Below, one piece after another: positions 9,289 through 19,149 of a DNA stretch of 64,000 nt (within the stretch, counting starts at the first letter, position 1; each line of letters begins with the position of its first letter). The stretch is taken from contig NZ_JACJSG010000018.1 of NCBI RefSeq assembly GCF_014697625.1, positions 78,276 through 142,275 of the forward strand, in the 5' to 3' direction. The notes under the pieces are model-generated. The model did no database searches. It was not told where the DNA came from and saw nothing but the letters and a program-made list of their open reading frames with translations. This stretch comes from Anabaena azotica FACHB-119. GTDB taxonomy: Bacteria > Cyanobacteriota > Cyanobacteriia > Cyanobacteriales > Nostocaceae. The translations under genes were made by a program, and so were the position numbers.

Positions 9289-10476
9289 ATGCGAGTAATT
9301 TTGATGACAGGTAAGGGCGGTGTAGGTAAAACTTCTGTGGCGGCTGCAACTGGACTCCGTTGTGCAGAGTTGGGCTATCGTACACTAGTCTTGAGTACAG
9401 ACCCCGCGCACTCATTAGCAGATAGTTTTGACATGGAACTAGGCCATGCACCTAAACAAATTCGTCCCAACCTGTGGGGTGCAGAACTAGATGCGCTGCA
9501 AGAATTAGAAGGAAACTGGGGTGCAGTCAAGCGCTACATTACCCAAGTTTTACAAGCTAGAGGTTTGGAAGGCGTACAAGCAGAAGAATTAGCCATTCTT
9601 CCAGGGATGGATGAGATTTTCGGCTTGGTGAGAATGAAGCGCCACTATGACGAAGGCGAATTTGATGTCTTAATTATCGATTCTGCACCCACCGGGACTG
9701 CATTGCGACTGTTAAGTTTACCAGAAGTCGGCGGTTGGTATATGCGCCGTTTCTACAAACCATTTCAAAATATCTCCGTCGCCCTGCGTCCCTTGGTTGA
9801 ACCTATCTTTAAACCAATAGCTGGGTTTTCCTTACCAGATAAAGAAGTGATGGATGCGCCTTACGAGTTTTACGAACAAATTGAAGCGTTGGAAAAAGTA
9901 TTAACTGATAATACGCAAACTTCCGTGCGGCTCGTGACTAACCCTGAGAAAATGGTGATTAAAGAGTCACTACGCGCCCACGCATATTTAAGTTTGTACA
10001 ATGTTGCCACAGATTTAGTTGTGGCTAATCGCATTATCCCTCCCCAAGTGGAAGATCCATTCTTCCAGCGCTGGAAGCAAAATCAGGAAGAATATCGTCA
10101 AGAAATTCACGAGAACTTTCATCCATTACCAGTGAAAGAAGTGCCGCTATTTTCAGAGGAAATGTGCGGACTACCAGCGTTAGAGCGGTTAAAAAATACT
10201 TTGTATAAGGATGAAGATCCCACTCAGGTATATTATAAAGAAACAACTGTGAGGGTGGTTCAAGAACAGAACCAATACAGTTTGGAATTGTATTTACCTG
10301 GGATTCCCAAAAACCAAATTCAACTCAATAAAACGGGAGATGAGTTAAACATCACTATTGGCAACCATCGCCGGAATTTGGTGTTACCGCAGGCTTTAGC
10401 AGCTTTACAACCCGCAGGAGCAAAGATGGAAGACGATTATTTAAAAATCCGCTTTGCTGATGGGATGAAAGTTTAA
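9289..10476 (+). CDS. ArsA/Get3-like ATPase with C-terminal HSP20-like domain
   Basis: The protein has 395 residues from ATG 9289; the open frame extends upstream to 9154 but the P-loop fold begins with MRVILMTGKGGVGKT. The deviant Walker A is GKGGVGKT (8-15), switch I includes STDPAHSLADSFD, and Asp in VLIIDSAPTGTALR marks switch II. The last ~75 residues form a beta-rich segment like the HSP20/alpha-crystallin-type domain fused to ArsA in many photosynthetic and other bacteria. No arsenite operon genes or metal-binding Cys triplet are visible. A Get3-like chaperone or targeting role is therefore more likely than arsenite efflux, but this is inference. Confidence 0.88.
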   Translation: MRVILMTGKGGVGKTSVAAATGLRCAELGYRTLVLSTDPAHSLADSFDMELGHAPKQIRPNLWGAELDALQELEGNWGAVKRYITQVLQARGLEGVQAEELAILPGMDEIFGLVRMKRHYDEGEFDVLIIDSAPTGTALRLLSLPEVGGWYMRRFYKPFQNISVALRPLVEPIFKPIAGFSLPDKEVMDAPYEFYEQIEALEKVLTDNTQTSVRLVTNPEKMVIKESLRAHAYLSLYNVATDLVVANRIIPPQVEDPFFQRWKQNQEEYRQEIHENFHPLPVKEVPLFSEEMCGLPALERLKNTLYKDEDPTQVYYKETTVRVVQEQNQYSLELYLPGIPKNQIQLNKTGDELNITIGNHRRNLVLPQALAALQPAGAKMEDDYLKIRFADGMKV

Positions 10477-11058
10477 TTGGTGGCAAGATAAATCCAACCA
10501 GTATTCTAACTGACATCTTGCACTTTCTCAATAAGCAGATGGTGGGCAATGCCCACCCTACGAAATAACAGGGGTTTTAGGCTTTGATGTTCGCAATAAT
10601 GTAATGGTGCAAGATATAAGCTAAAAGCCTTTTATATCAAGTCCGGCTAATTACGATATGGTTGATTTAGTCGGTAATGGGTAATAAGTAATCGGTAATT
10701 GTCTGTTACCATTATCAATTACCCATTACCAATTACCAACCCTCAAGATATGATAAATGTTTAAGCGGACATGATATTATTTATAGCTTGAAAAGACGCG
10801 AGTAATATCGTGTCTTTTTTATTTATAGCAGGTTACAGGATATCTACCCAATATAGCTTTACCTCAACTGTGTTTTGCCATATCTTAATAAGTTATGTAA
10901 GTAACTAAAAATAAAGATTTGTGTAAAAAAATCAATAATTTTAGGAAAAATTAATTGACCGTAATTTTACTGTGGACAATGTAATATCTTCAATTTAAAA
11001 ATGTTTTTATATTTATTATAAATATCATAATTTTCCTTAACTTTTTTAAAGAAAAACA
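10477..11058. other. Intergenic region with repeats and leader of the sensor kinase
   Basis: No gene is visible. It holds a GGTGGGCA/TGCCCACC palindrome (10541-10557), TTACCAAT-type tandem text in both orientations (about 10670-10740), a terminator-like hairpin (10791-10820) and an AT-rich stretch (10880-11058). The AT-rich stretch probably carries the promoter and leader of the following kinase. Confidence 0.5.
10791..10820 (+). terminator. Terminator-like hairpin
   Basis: AAAAGACGCGA pairs with TCGTGTCTTTT (one G-T wobble) around a six-base loop and runs into T6. The A-rich left arm means it could serve either strand. It is 315 bases after the ArsA-like gene. Confidence 0.65.
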
Positions 11059-13821
11059 ATGTTACCGATCGCTGAATCAAATTCTCATGTCAGTCTGAAT
11101 CAAGAAAGCGTACTGCGCCGTATCACAGCTCGCATCCGTCAATCTCTAGAGTTGGAGGATATCATCACAGCGACAACGGCGGAGGTACGTTCTTTATTAG
11201 GTACTGACCGAGTGATGATTTACAAATTTCATGCAGATGGAAGCGGTCGAGTAATTGCTGAGTCGATGTATGAAAATTGTCTACCCTCGCTGCTGAAGCT
11301 AAATTTTCCAGCTGATGATATTCCCCCCCATGCAAGGGAACTTTTTCTCAAGTATAAGGTGCGTTCTGTAGTCAATGTAGATACACAGGAGATTGGTCAA
11401 AGCCCTGTGCGTAACTTGGAAACGGGAGAATTAATTGCCGAAGAAATTCGTTACCGTCCTGTAGACCCTTGCCATGTAGAATACTTAAGGACGATGGGGG
11501 TGAAATCTTCCGTCATTGCGCCTATTGTCCATGAAGATGCACTTTGGGGATTATTGGTATCCCATCACTCCCAAAGTCGGGTGGTTAGCGCGGGTGAGTT
11601 AGAAGCCATGCAGATGATTGTAGAGCAATTGGGGATAGCGATCGCCCAAAGTCATCTCCTCACCCAAGCCCGTGCTAAAGCGCAACGAGAAGCCCTGATT
11701 AATCGCATTGCTACCTTACTACACTCATTACCAACCATCGCCTTACAACCAGCTTTAGAAGCAACTGTTGCTGCTTTTGCTGGTGTTGGTGCTAGGCTGT
11801 GTTTAAGGAATCGGGCTATTGACTTACAAAATAGTCATAGTCAAAGTTTTGGAGAATGTTTAATCCCTGGAAGTAACTGTGTTCAGCTTTACACCTGCGG
11901 ACAACAACCCGTAATTTCCGAACCAACTATTTATCCCCTGATTGAACAGTATAATGTCTGGCAGGAACGCTACAAAACCCATCCTCATGAGTTGTGGGCG
12001 ATTAACGACATCTATCAAACTCCAGCCTTGCGGACTTTACAACCTGTTTTTCAACCGACAAAAATTCGGAGTATTTTATTCATCCCTCTGGAATACCGTC
12101 AGCAGTTGTTAGGTTATTTAAGTATATTTCGTCATGAAGTAGATACTGAAACCCTGTGGGCTGGACAATTTGATCCTAACCAAAAGCAAACCTTCCCACG
12201 GATGTCCTTTAATTTATGGCGTGACTCCAAAAAGGCGCAAGCGCAACAATGGACAAATGAAGACATTGAACTAGCTAAAGAAATAGCTAAACAGTTTGCC
12301 TCAGCCATTCAGCAGCATGAACTGTACCAACAAGTACAAGCTTTTAACGAAAATTTAGAAAAACAAATCCATCGACGTACAGTTGAACTACAAAACACAA
12401 CCAAACAACAACAAGCTGTGTTTGGTGTGATTACCAAAATTCGGGAATCTCTAGATACTAATACGATTTTTCAAACTACTACTAAAGAAGTTTGCCAATT
12501 AATCAAAGCTGACCGAGTTTCTGTATATCGCTTTGATACTGACTGGGGTGGTGAATTTGTCGGTGATTTTGAAGCTGCAAGCCCCCATTGGTTGAATGAA
12601 TCAAAAATAGGCGTTAATCTGGTTTGGAACGATACCTACTTACAAAAAACAGAAGGAGGACGCTATCGCTACAATGAAACATTGGCGGTAGACGACGTTT
12701 ATCGGATGGGGTTTACTCAGTGTCACCTGGATAATTTAGAACAGTATCAAATTCGGGCTTTTGTACTGGCTCCTATCTTTTTTGGGCAAAAACTTTGGGG
12801 TTTACTCGCAACTTATCAACATACTGGCTCCCGTCAATGGCAACCCTCAGAAGTCAATTTTCTCACACAAATTGCTGCCCAGTTAGGAGTGGCGCTACAA
12901 CAGGCTGAACTACTTACCCAAACTCAGCAACAAGCGGAAAAATTAACTCAAACACTGCATAATTTACAACAAACCCAGACCCAACTAATTCAAACAGAAA
13001 AAATGTCTTCATTGGGTCAATTAGTTGCAGGTGTTGCTCATGAAATTAATAACCCTGTAAACTTTATTTATGGCAACCTCAGCCATGTGAGAGAATATGC
13101 TGAGGATTTACTCACGATGTTGGAGCTTTATCAGCAAGAGTTTCCTACTCCTAGTGAAGAAATTTTGGAGGAGGCAGATAGGATAGATTTAGAGTTTTTA
13201 TCTAAAGATTTGCCTAAAACTCTAGCTTCTATGCAAGTTGGTGTCGAGCGCATCCGTCAGATAGTTGCGTCTTTACGCACTTTCTCTCGTCTTGATGAAG
13301 CCGAAATGAAAGACGTAAATATTCATGAGGGAATTGATAGTACTTTGATGATTTTGCAACATCGCTTAAAAGCTAAACCGGAAATGGCTGGAATTAAGCT
13401 CATCAAAGAATATGGTGATATTCCTTTGGTAGAATGCTATGCTGGACAGATGAATCAGGTATTTATGAATGTTTTGAGTAATGCTCTTGATGCTTTGGAA
13501 GATGATCGCGAGTCACAATCAAAACAGCATCCGGGTGAAATTATCATTTCTACTACTGTTGGGCAAATCACAGACAGGGTTAAAAGCGTAGTCATTCGCA
13601 TCAAGGATAATGGCCCTGGTATGCCAGAAGAGGTAAGAGCGAGAATATGCGATCCATTTTTTACCACCAAGCCAGTCGGTAAAGGTACTGGTTTAGGCTT
13701 ATCTATTAGTTACAAAATTGTCGTGGATAAGCATGGTGGTGTTTTTAAATGTAGTTCTCAATTAGGCTCAGGTACGGAGTTTTGGATTGAAATTCCTATT
13801 CAGCAGGCGTTATTTAGTTGA
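11059..13821 (+). CDS. Phytochrome/cyanobacteriochrome hybrid sensor histidine kinase
   Basis: This 920-residue photoreceptor kinase has three light-sensing blocks. The first is a GAF domain (about 15-200) with FPADDIP (83-89) and C138-H139 in the phytochrome bilin-attachment position. The second is a PHY/GAF-like domain (about 215-420) with the tongue motif PRMSF at 380-384. The third is a GAF domain (about 445-620) with C555-H556 in GFTQCHLDNL, the cyanobacteriochrome cysteine motif. A coiled coil leads to a HisKA domain (H661 in VAHEINNP) and a HATPase domain with N-, G1- and G2-boxes. There is no N-terminal PAS, so it is a knotless phytochrome. The architecture resembles All2699 of Nostoc PCC 7120 as I remember it. 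No response regulator is adjacent. Confidence 0.92.
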   Translation: MLPIAESNSHVSLNQESVLRRITARIRQSLELEDIITATTAEVRSLLGTDRVMIYKFHADGSGRVIAESMYENCLPSLLKLNFPADDIPPHARELFLKYKVRSVVNVDTQEIGQSPVRNLETGELIAEEIRYRPVDPCHVEYLRTMGVKSSVIAPIVHEDALWGLLVSHHSQSRVVSAGELEAMQMIVEQLGIAIAQSHLLTQARAKAQREALINRIATLLHSLPTIALQPALEATVAAFAGVGARLCLRNRAIDLQNSHSQSFGECLIPGSNCVQLYTCGQQPVISEPTIYPLIEQYNVWQERYKTHPHELWAINDIYQTPALRTLQPVFQPTKIRSILFIPLEYRQQLLGYLSIFRHEVDTETLWAGQFDPNQKQTFPRMSFNLWRDSKKAQAQQWTNEDIELAKEIAKQFASAIQQHELYQQVQAFNENLEKQIHRRTVELQNTTKQQQAVFGVITKIRESLDTNTIFQTTTKEVCQLIKADRVSVYRFDTDWGGEFVGDFEAASPHWLNESKIGVNLVWNDTYLQKTEGGRYRYNETLAVDDVYRMGFTQCHLDNLEQYQIRAFVLAPIFFGQKLWGLLATYQHTGSRQWQPSEVNFLTQIAAQLGVALQQAELLTQTQQQAEKLTQTLHNLQQTQTQLIQTEKMSSLGQLVAGVAHEINNPVNFIYGNLSHVREYAEDLLTMLELYQQEFPTPSEEILEEADRIDLEFLSKDLPKTLASMQVGVERIRQIVASLRTFSRLDEAEMKDVNIHEGIDSTLMILQHRLKAKPEMAGIKLIKEYGDIPLVECYAGQMNQVFMNVLSNALDALEDDRESQSKQHPGEIIISTTVGQITDRVKSVVIRIKDNGPGMPEEVRARICDPFFTTKPVGKGTGLGLSISYKIVVDKHGGVFKCSSQLGSGTEFWIEIPIQQALFS

Positions 13822-13974
13822 CAGTTGACAGTTATCAGTTATCAGTTGTCAGTTATCAGTTGTCAGTTATCAGTTATCAGTTGTCAGTTATCAGTTGTCA
13901 GTTGTCAGGTTATTTCCACACTGTCCACTGTCCACTGTCCACTGTCCACTGTCCACTGTCCACTGTCCACTGTC
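13821..13974. repeat. STRR heptanucleotide repeats (CAGTTAT/CAGTTGT and CCACTGT)
   Basis: Two heptamer arrays lie back to back. CAGTTAT and CAGTTGT alternate irregularly from 13821 to about 13907, and CCACTGT repeats about eight times from 13923 to 13973. Such short tandemly repeated repetitive sequences are characteristic of heterocystous cyanobacteria. They abut the 3' ends of the two convergent genes. Confidence 0.9.
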
Positions 13975-13976
13975 CC

Positions 13977-15593
13977 CTATCTCACTGGTAACAGAACTCT
14001 GGAACCCTCGCCATCACAACTGACGGTGATTGTGATTACTTGGGCATTTAGTAAACTATCACTATGCAAGACTGCGCCATTGCCAGAGTTCATGGCGTAG
14101 GCTGGGTAACAGGTTGCACTTAAACTTAGGCGTATGGCGTTACCTTGAGATATTTTGACACAAGTTGTTTGTAGTTGAATCTTTCTGGTGATGTTACTGG
14201 TTCCGTCTGCACAATGTAAATAACCTTGCGTCAAGTTGTATACTCTGCCGTCTGGATAGACTTGTGAGAGGACTGCACATAAATCATAACTGGGTTGGTC
14301 AGCAGTACAGACAATTTCTACTATTACATCCCCTAGTAAATGTAAGTCTGCGGTGAGGGGTTCGCTGGTGTATGTCAGGACATCTGCACGAACATCGATA
14401 TGCGATCGCTCAAATACTCCAGCTGCGATCGCTCCATGACCACCCACCGATGGCACTGGTCGCCAGGGGTCATGTACTAGAACTTCTTTGTGTTCTGGCG
14501 GCTGAGGATTGGGTGTCAAAGTTCCAGCATCTTCTCTAATATTGGCTAGTCCGGTGGTTGACAAGTAGTAAATTTTCTGGTTTACTATATTTATAATGGG
14601 AATATATTGCCACATATTATCGCCCATTTCAAACAAGTATAGAGGGTAATTATCTAACAAGCCTGTATCTATACCCTTGAGAAAGTAATCAAACCATCTT
14701 ATCTGCATCTCATCTATAGGACTGGTGGCTTGATTGCCAAAGTCAACTTCCCCGACTTTGCGACCCCAGGGTATATGCGCCCAAGGCCCGACTACTAGAT
14801 GTTGGGGTGTGGTGGCACGGGCTACCATATCCTTATATAGATGCAGCGTCCCGCGTAGGTAGGTATCGAACCACCCACCGATATGCAGCATGGGTAAATC
14901 AACATCTTGGAAGTGGGTTTTGGGTGAGAGTTCTTGCCAGTATGCGTCGGGTTGGGGATGGGCTACCCAATCGTGATAAAAAGATTCGGGTGCGAGTTGT
15001 TGGAGAATTTCGGGGTTATTTAGGGGTAGGTTACGGGATGCGGCGAATAATGCTTGATAGGTTTGTTTGTCTCCTCGTAGTCTGGCGGTTTCTGTGGCTA
15101 GTTGAATTGCCCAAGCGAGGTTAGTTTGTAAACAAAATGCACCACCTTCATAAGCCCAATCTGTATATAAATCATAACCGATCATCGCCGGGCAGATAGT
15201 TTTTAGGGCTGGTGGTTGGGCAATGGCGGCATATAACTGAGTCATCCCTTGATAGGAGAAACCATACATCCCTACTTTACCATTGCTACCTGGAAGACTT
15301 GCAGCCCAGTTGACTGTATCTTCACCATCGGCAATTTCATGGGCAAATAACTGAAATTCGCCGCCTGAAGTACCGCGTCCGCGTACATCTTGAATCACGA
15401 CAATGTAACCTTGGGCAGTATACCATGTAGGATGGGCATAGACAACAGTGGATGCGATCGCTCTCCCATAGGGTTGTCGCATCAATAATACCGGAAACTC
15501 CCCGACTGCATCCGGGCGATAGATATCTGCATCTAGCCTGATACCGTCGCGGGTATACATCGATGCTGTTTGCTTATCAAGAACTCGAAACAT
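13977..15593 (-). CDS. CocE/NonD-family (peptidase S15-like) hydrolase
   Basis: This 538-residue alpha/beta hydrolase carries the nucleophile elbow GFSYQG with Ser113 and a likely catalytic His273 in VVGPWAHIPWG. A C-terminal jelly-roll domain (about 330-538) follows, as in X-prolyl dipeptidyl aminopeptidases, cocaine esterase and glutaryl-7-ACA acylases. Substrates in the family are acyl esters or amides and cannot be predicted here. No signal peptide is seen. Its stop codon lies right at the edge of the STRR array, so the array forms its 3' flank. Confidence 0.88.
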   Translation of the reverse strand: MFRVLDKQTASMYTRDGIRLDADIYRPDAVGEFPVLLMRQPYGRAIASTVVYAHPTWYTAQGYIVVIQDVRGRGTSGGEFQLFAHEIADGEDTVNWAASLPGSNGKVGMYGFSYQGMTQLYAAIAQPPALKTICPAMIGYDLYTDWAYEGGAFCLQTNLAWAIQLATETARLRGDKQTYQALFAASRNLPLNNPEILQQLAPESFYHDWVAHPQPDAYWQELSPKTHFQDVDLPMLHIGGWFDTYLRGTLHLYKDMVARATTPQHLVVGPWAHIPWGRKVGEVDFGNQATSPIDEMQIRWFDYFLKGIDTGLLDNYPLYLFEMGDNMWQYIPIINIVNQKIYYLSTTGLANIREDAGTLTPNPQPPEHKEVLVHDPWRPVPSVGGHGAIAAGVFERSHIDVRADVLTYTSEPLTADLHLLGDVIVEIVCTADQPSYDLCAVLSQVYPDGRVYNLTQGYLHCADGTSNITRKIQLQTTCVKISQGNAIRLSLSATCYPAYAMNSGNGAVLHSDSLLNAQVITITVSCDGEGSRVLLPVR

Positions 15594-15610
15594 ATCTCAA
15601 CCGCATCACC

Positions 15611-15653
15611 CATTACCAATTACCAATTACCAATTACCAATTACCAATTACCC
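15611..15653. repeat. STRR heptanucleotide array (TTACCAA)n
   Basis: About five and a half head-to-tail copies of TTACCAA fill the 60 bases between two minus-strand genes. The same heptamer appears in degenerate form near 10710-10740. Confidence 0.9.
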
Positions 15654-15654
15654 C

Positions 15655-16431
15655 TTACTTCTTTTTCTTTTTCTTCTGTTTACTACTCACAGAAGGCCCA
15701 AACCCACGGGGTACTTGTGGGAGTTCCTGCTGGTAGAAATTGATGAGTTCTTCTACTGGAAACCTTCTTTCGGGAACCTCCTCTCGTGATTTCAATCCTA
15801 AGTCTACTTGTACCATATCCCAATCACCAACAATCACAGTTGATACTCGATTAGCCGCAAACGCACGTTCCATCACTGGTGCAGACTCAACAGCTTGTAA
15901 ATCAAGCAATTCACCAATTAAAAAAGCGTTAAATTCTTTGTCATTTTTAGTAAAATCTTCTAACCTCTGCGTCAACACTGCTATACATCTGTCACGTAAA
16001 TCAGGATGTTTCTCAGCAATTTTACGTAGCGAGGTAGCAGCATCAGCGAGGTCGTAAGCATCATTAGACAAATCTTGAAGATATGCTTCTAATGTAGGAA
16101 TTGCCGCCGCCCCGATAGTACCATAGAACTCGAATAATTCATTGGGTAGCCAATCATCATCAAGTTCATGAAATAGAGTTACCAGGGGTTGAATTGCTGC
16201 TTCTGCACCGAGTTGATTCAACACCCGCACTGCATGAACTGGCCCCCAAGCTTCTATAGTATCGATGTCACCGCTATTTAACCCCTTGTCCGTCGCCAAG
16301 CGAATGAGGTCGGGAATATGGTCTGTATTGAAACCAAGTTCCTGTATATAATTGGGGATAGTTTCCATTTCGCTACAATCACCATAGGTTAATAGCTTAT
16401 CTACAGGAGATGGATAGATAGACCCTGACAT
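15655..16431 (-). CDS. HEAT-like repeat protein of unknown function
   Basis: The protein has 258 residues from ATG 16431, chosen because GGTGGAG lies about 10 bases upstream; the open frame extends to 16557 through repeat-like text. It is rich in short helical pairs (for example GAEAAIQPLVTLF and GAAAIPTLEAYLQ) like HEAT or PBS-lyase repeats between residues 50 and 190. The end is very basic, with seven lysines after SSKQ. I cannot assign a function. The repeat fold suggests protein binding. Confidence 0.75.
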   Translation of the reverse strand: MSGSIYPSPVDKLLTYGDCSEMETIPNYIQELGFNTDHIPDLIRLATDKGLNSGDIDTIEAWGPVHAVRVLNQLGAEAAIQPLVTLFHELDDDWLPNELFEFYGTIGAAAIPTLEAYLQDLSNDAYDLADAATSLRKIAEKHPDLRDRCIAVLTQRLEDFTKNDKEFNAFLIGELLDLQAVESAPVMERAFAANRVSTVIVGDWDMVQVDLGLKSREEVPERRFPVEELINFYQQELPQVPRGFGPSVSSKQKKKKKK

Positions 16432-16723
16432 ATTACTTATCTCCACCATTTCAGTTGTCACTATTATCCCAGTGTTAACAACTGAGATGGCATATCTACT
16501 AATAATTTTTGATTCTTTAAAGTAACCCACCCCTAACCCCTCCCAGGAGGGGAACATATGGACTATGGACTGTTGACTATGGACTAATGACTAATGACTA
16601 TTTAAACTACTTATATTTTGCATTGCCAAACACTTATAAACTGATACAACGCTAAAGATGTAAAATTTCTGTTAAATTCAACGAGCATCAATAGTTTCAC
16701 ATCATCCTTATCAGGTACTCAGC

Positions 16724-18937
16724 ATGACTGCAATTACACCCAAGGCTTCCTCGGCGCTTCCCGAATTTGCGGAAGGTATTCAATATTTTGGTGAGGCGCT
16801 GCCAGACTTTGAAACTTATGGTGCTACACCTGCGATAGAATCGGGCAAAGTAGCGATCGCATCTCCTACAGACCCAAAAGCAGTATACCAAACCTTACTC
16901 GCTGCCGATGCCTTACGCTATCTGACATTACAAATCACTGGAAGTAAAGCTTCTGGACATCCAGGCGGGTTTGCCAGCCAAGCAGAAGCTTATGCGGCGT
17001 TGGTCATGCTGGGGTATAAGAATATTATTACCGAAGTCGGACACCACGCCCCTGGATTTTATAGTGCCATGTTCTTGGATAGATCGCTAGAGGATATGGG
17101 CATTTCTACAGTACAACAATTGCGCGATCGCTTCCGCGAAAAGCACGGGTTATTAGGACACCTTTCCGGTTACATCCCTGGTATTCTCGCCCCGGCTGGC
17201 CCCTTGGGACAAGGACAACACTTTGCAATGGCGGCGGCTAAGTTACATCCAGATAAATTATTCCCCTTCACCCTCGGCGACGGTGGACTAGGTGAACCCT
17301 ACATCATTAGTGCAATGGCACATTTCCACACCGCATATCCCCAAGCCACCAACTTTTTACCCGTCCTCGTCTGGAATGGGTACAGTCAAGAACATCACAG
17401 TATGGTTTCCCTGAAAACCAACGAACAGATGACCGCATTTTGGCAAGGTAACGGTTTTGCGGAAGTTGTCTTAGTCGATGCCAAAGACTTTGACGACCAA
17501 AACCAACCAGGAGATTATGTAGATAGTACCGCCTTCTCCTTCCAAAAACGCCTGGAATTTACCCAAGCCGTCCTCGTCGCCGCCGATAAAGCCGCCCGTT
17601 CCGCCTTGGGTGGTAAACTGACAGTATTTATTATCAAACAACTCAAAGGCGCAGGCGTTCACGCCAAAGGTGCAAAATCTCACAACCTCTATCCCAAAGA
17701 CACCTTAGACGCACCCCACATTGTCACCGCTTTACAAAGCCGTGCATTATCCCCCGCAGCTTGGCAAACTGTGAGAACCAACGCTGAACGCGCAGGTGGC
17801 GGCCCCGCAGCCAAAACAGTGGTGACAGAATTTGAGTTACCATTACCAGAATTAGGTACATTACCCTTAGAAGAATATGCAGTCGGTGGGGAAGCGAAAG
17901 TTTCTACCACCGCAATGGGACGACTGGTGGGTGTAGTCGGACAGAAAGATCCAAACTTCCTCGTCACCAACGCCGACGGTAACGAAGCATCGGGTATTGG
18001 GAACATCAACCAAGCCTTAAAAATCATCCACCCCACCACCGACGACTTATATAACCAAGCACCAAACGGACAAGTTTACGAACCCTTGAGTGAAGATGCT
18101 TGTGCAGGTTTAGCGGCTGGCTTATCCTTGATGGGTGCAAGAACCCTGTGGTGTTCCTATGAGTCCTTTGCCATCAACGGCTTACCAATATGGCAAACCG
18201 TCACCCAAGCAATGGCAGAATTACGCCGCCAAACACCCTCAACAATTACCCTATTTACTGCTGGTGCATTAGAACAAGGACGCAACGGTTGGACACACCA
18301 ACGTCCAGAAATTGAAGCCTACTTTGCATCGATGATGCGGAACGGCAATGTATTTCCTGTATTCCCCCCCGATGCTAACAGTATCCAAGCCTGTTATGAC
18401 TGGGCGTTAACAACAAAAAATAAGGGAATTGTTATTACTGCAAGTAAATCACCTTTACCAATTCGTACCACTTTTGCACAGACACGCCAAGGTTTAGAAG
18501 AGGGTGCAATAGTATTACATGAAACTGCGGGTGAGAAGAAAGTTGTGTTTGCCGTAATTGGCGATATGACATTAATTCCTGTGTTTGAAGCAGCGAAATC
18601 TTTAGAAAATAAAGGTGTAGGAGTGAAGATAGTTTCTATCATCAACCCCCGCCGTTTATATCGTCCCGGTGATGTGGCTTGGGACACCTGTTCACAACCT
18701 GATAGCGGTTTCATTGATGATGCAAAATTCGCCGAATTATTTGGCGGTGATGCGTTAATTGGTGTGACTGGTGGTGCTGCATCGATGTTAGAACCCATCA
18801 TGTTGCGGAGTAACAGCAAGCGCGACACCTTCGCCTGGAAGCGTGGGGAAACTACAGCCAGTGCTGGCGAGTTGATGGCTTTCAATGGTTTGACTGCTGA
18901 GGCTTTGGCGAAGCGGGCTGTTGAGTTAGTGGGTTAG
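16724..18937 (+). CDS. Transketolase-like thiamine-diphosphate enzyme
   Basis: This 737-residue enzyme has the two-domain layout of transketolases. The N-terminal part has SGHPGGFASQAEAYAAL, GPLGQGQHFAMAAAK and a ThDP site beginning GDGGLGEP with Asn in VWNGYS. The C-terminal pyrimidine-binding part has DACAGLAAGLSLMGARTLW (about 463-481). It diverges from the ordinary Calvin-cycle transketolase in length and active-site text and has an N-terminal ~45-residue extension. The reaction is probably ketol transfer or a related ThDP step, but the substrate is open. It stands alone. A weak CCCCATC/GATGGGG hairpin follows at 18966-18992. Confidence 0.8.
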   Translation: MTAITPKASSALPEFAEGIQYFGEALPDFETYGATPAIESGKVAIASPTDPKAVYQTLLAADALRYLTLQITGSKASGHPGGFASQAEAYAALVMLGYKNIITEVGHHAPGFYSAMFLDRSLEDMGISTVQQLRDRFREKHGLLGHLSGYIPGILAPAGPLGQGQHFAMAAAKLHPDKLFPFTLGDGGLGEPYIISAMAHFHTAYPQATNFLPVLVWNGYSQEHHSMVSLKTNEQMTAFWQGNGFAEVVLVDAKDFDDQNQPGDYVDSTAFSFQKRLEFTQAVLVAADKAARSALGGKLTVFIIKQLKGAGVHAKGAKSHNLYPKDTLDAPHIVTALQSRALSPAAWQTVRTNAERAGGGPAAKTVVTEFELPLPELGTLPLEEYAVGGEAKVSTTAMGRLVGVVGQKDPNFLVTNADGNEASGIGNINQALKIIHPTTDDLYNQAPNGQVYEPLSEDACAGLAAGLSLMGARTLWCSYESFAINGLPIWQTVTQAMAELRRQTPSTITLFTAGALEQGRNGWTHQRPEIEAYFASMMRNGNVFPVFPPDANSIQACYDWALTTKNKGIVITASKSPLPIRTTFAQTRQGLEEGAIVLHETAGEKKVVFAVIGDMTLIPVFEAAKSLENKGVGVKIVSIINPRRLYRPGDVAWDTCSQPDSGFIDDAKFAELFGGDALIGVTGGAASMLEPIMLRSNSKRDTFAWKRGETTASAGELMAFNGLTAEALAKRAVELVG

Positions 18938-19149
18938 AGCTAAATAGCTATAATGTAATGAGATACCCCCATCTAAGTAATTTGCCGGATGGGGTTTCTC
19001 AAAAGAAGATTTTTAATGTTTTCAAAAAAATTGATGATATTTGATAAAATATGATTAAATATTTACTTTTGTAATTAAATTTTTTATTTGAAATAATCTA
19101 CGATAATAAATATTGCCCTATCTTACTCGTTATAAATTATACATCACTA

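Noticed and set aside
9289..10476. ArsA-like gene as part of an arsenic resistance operon
   Set aside because: No arsB, arsC, arsD or arsR neighbours, and the HSP20-like tail points to the Get3-like cyanobacterial group.
11059..11060. Search for tRNA, rRNA and riboswitches across intergenic gaps
   Set aside because: No cloverleaf, rRNA motif or B12/TPP-type conserved box was recognised by eye, including upstream of the BtuF-like and transketolase-like genes. A covariance-model scan would be needed to exclude them.
13821..13974. Tandem repeats that might look like a CRISPR array
   Set aside because: Units are contiguous heptamers with no spacers; they fit STRR arrays of heterocystous cyanobacteria.
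13825..14100. Open frame through the STRR array
   Set aside because: It translates into pure repeat text (VISYQLSVISCQLSV) and overlaps the 3' end of the hydrolase gene antisense.
14807..15124. Plus-strand frame of 105 codons inside the hydrolase gene
   Set aside because: It is antisense to a well-supported gene, and its composition is a by-product of the opposite strand.
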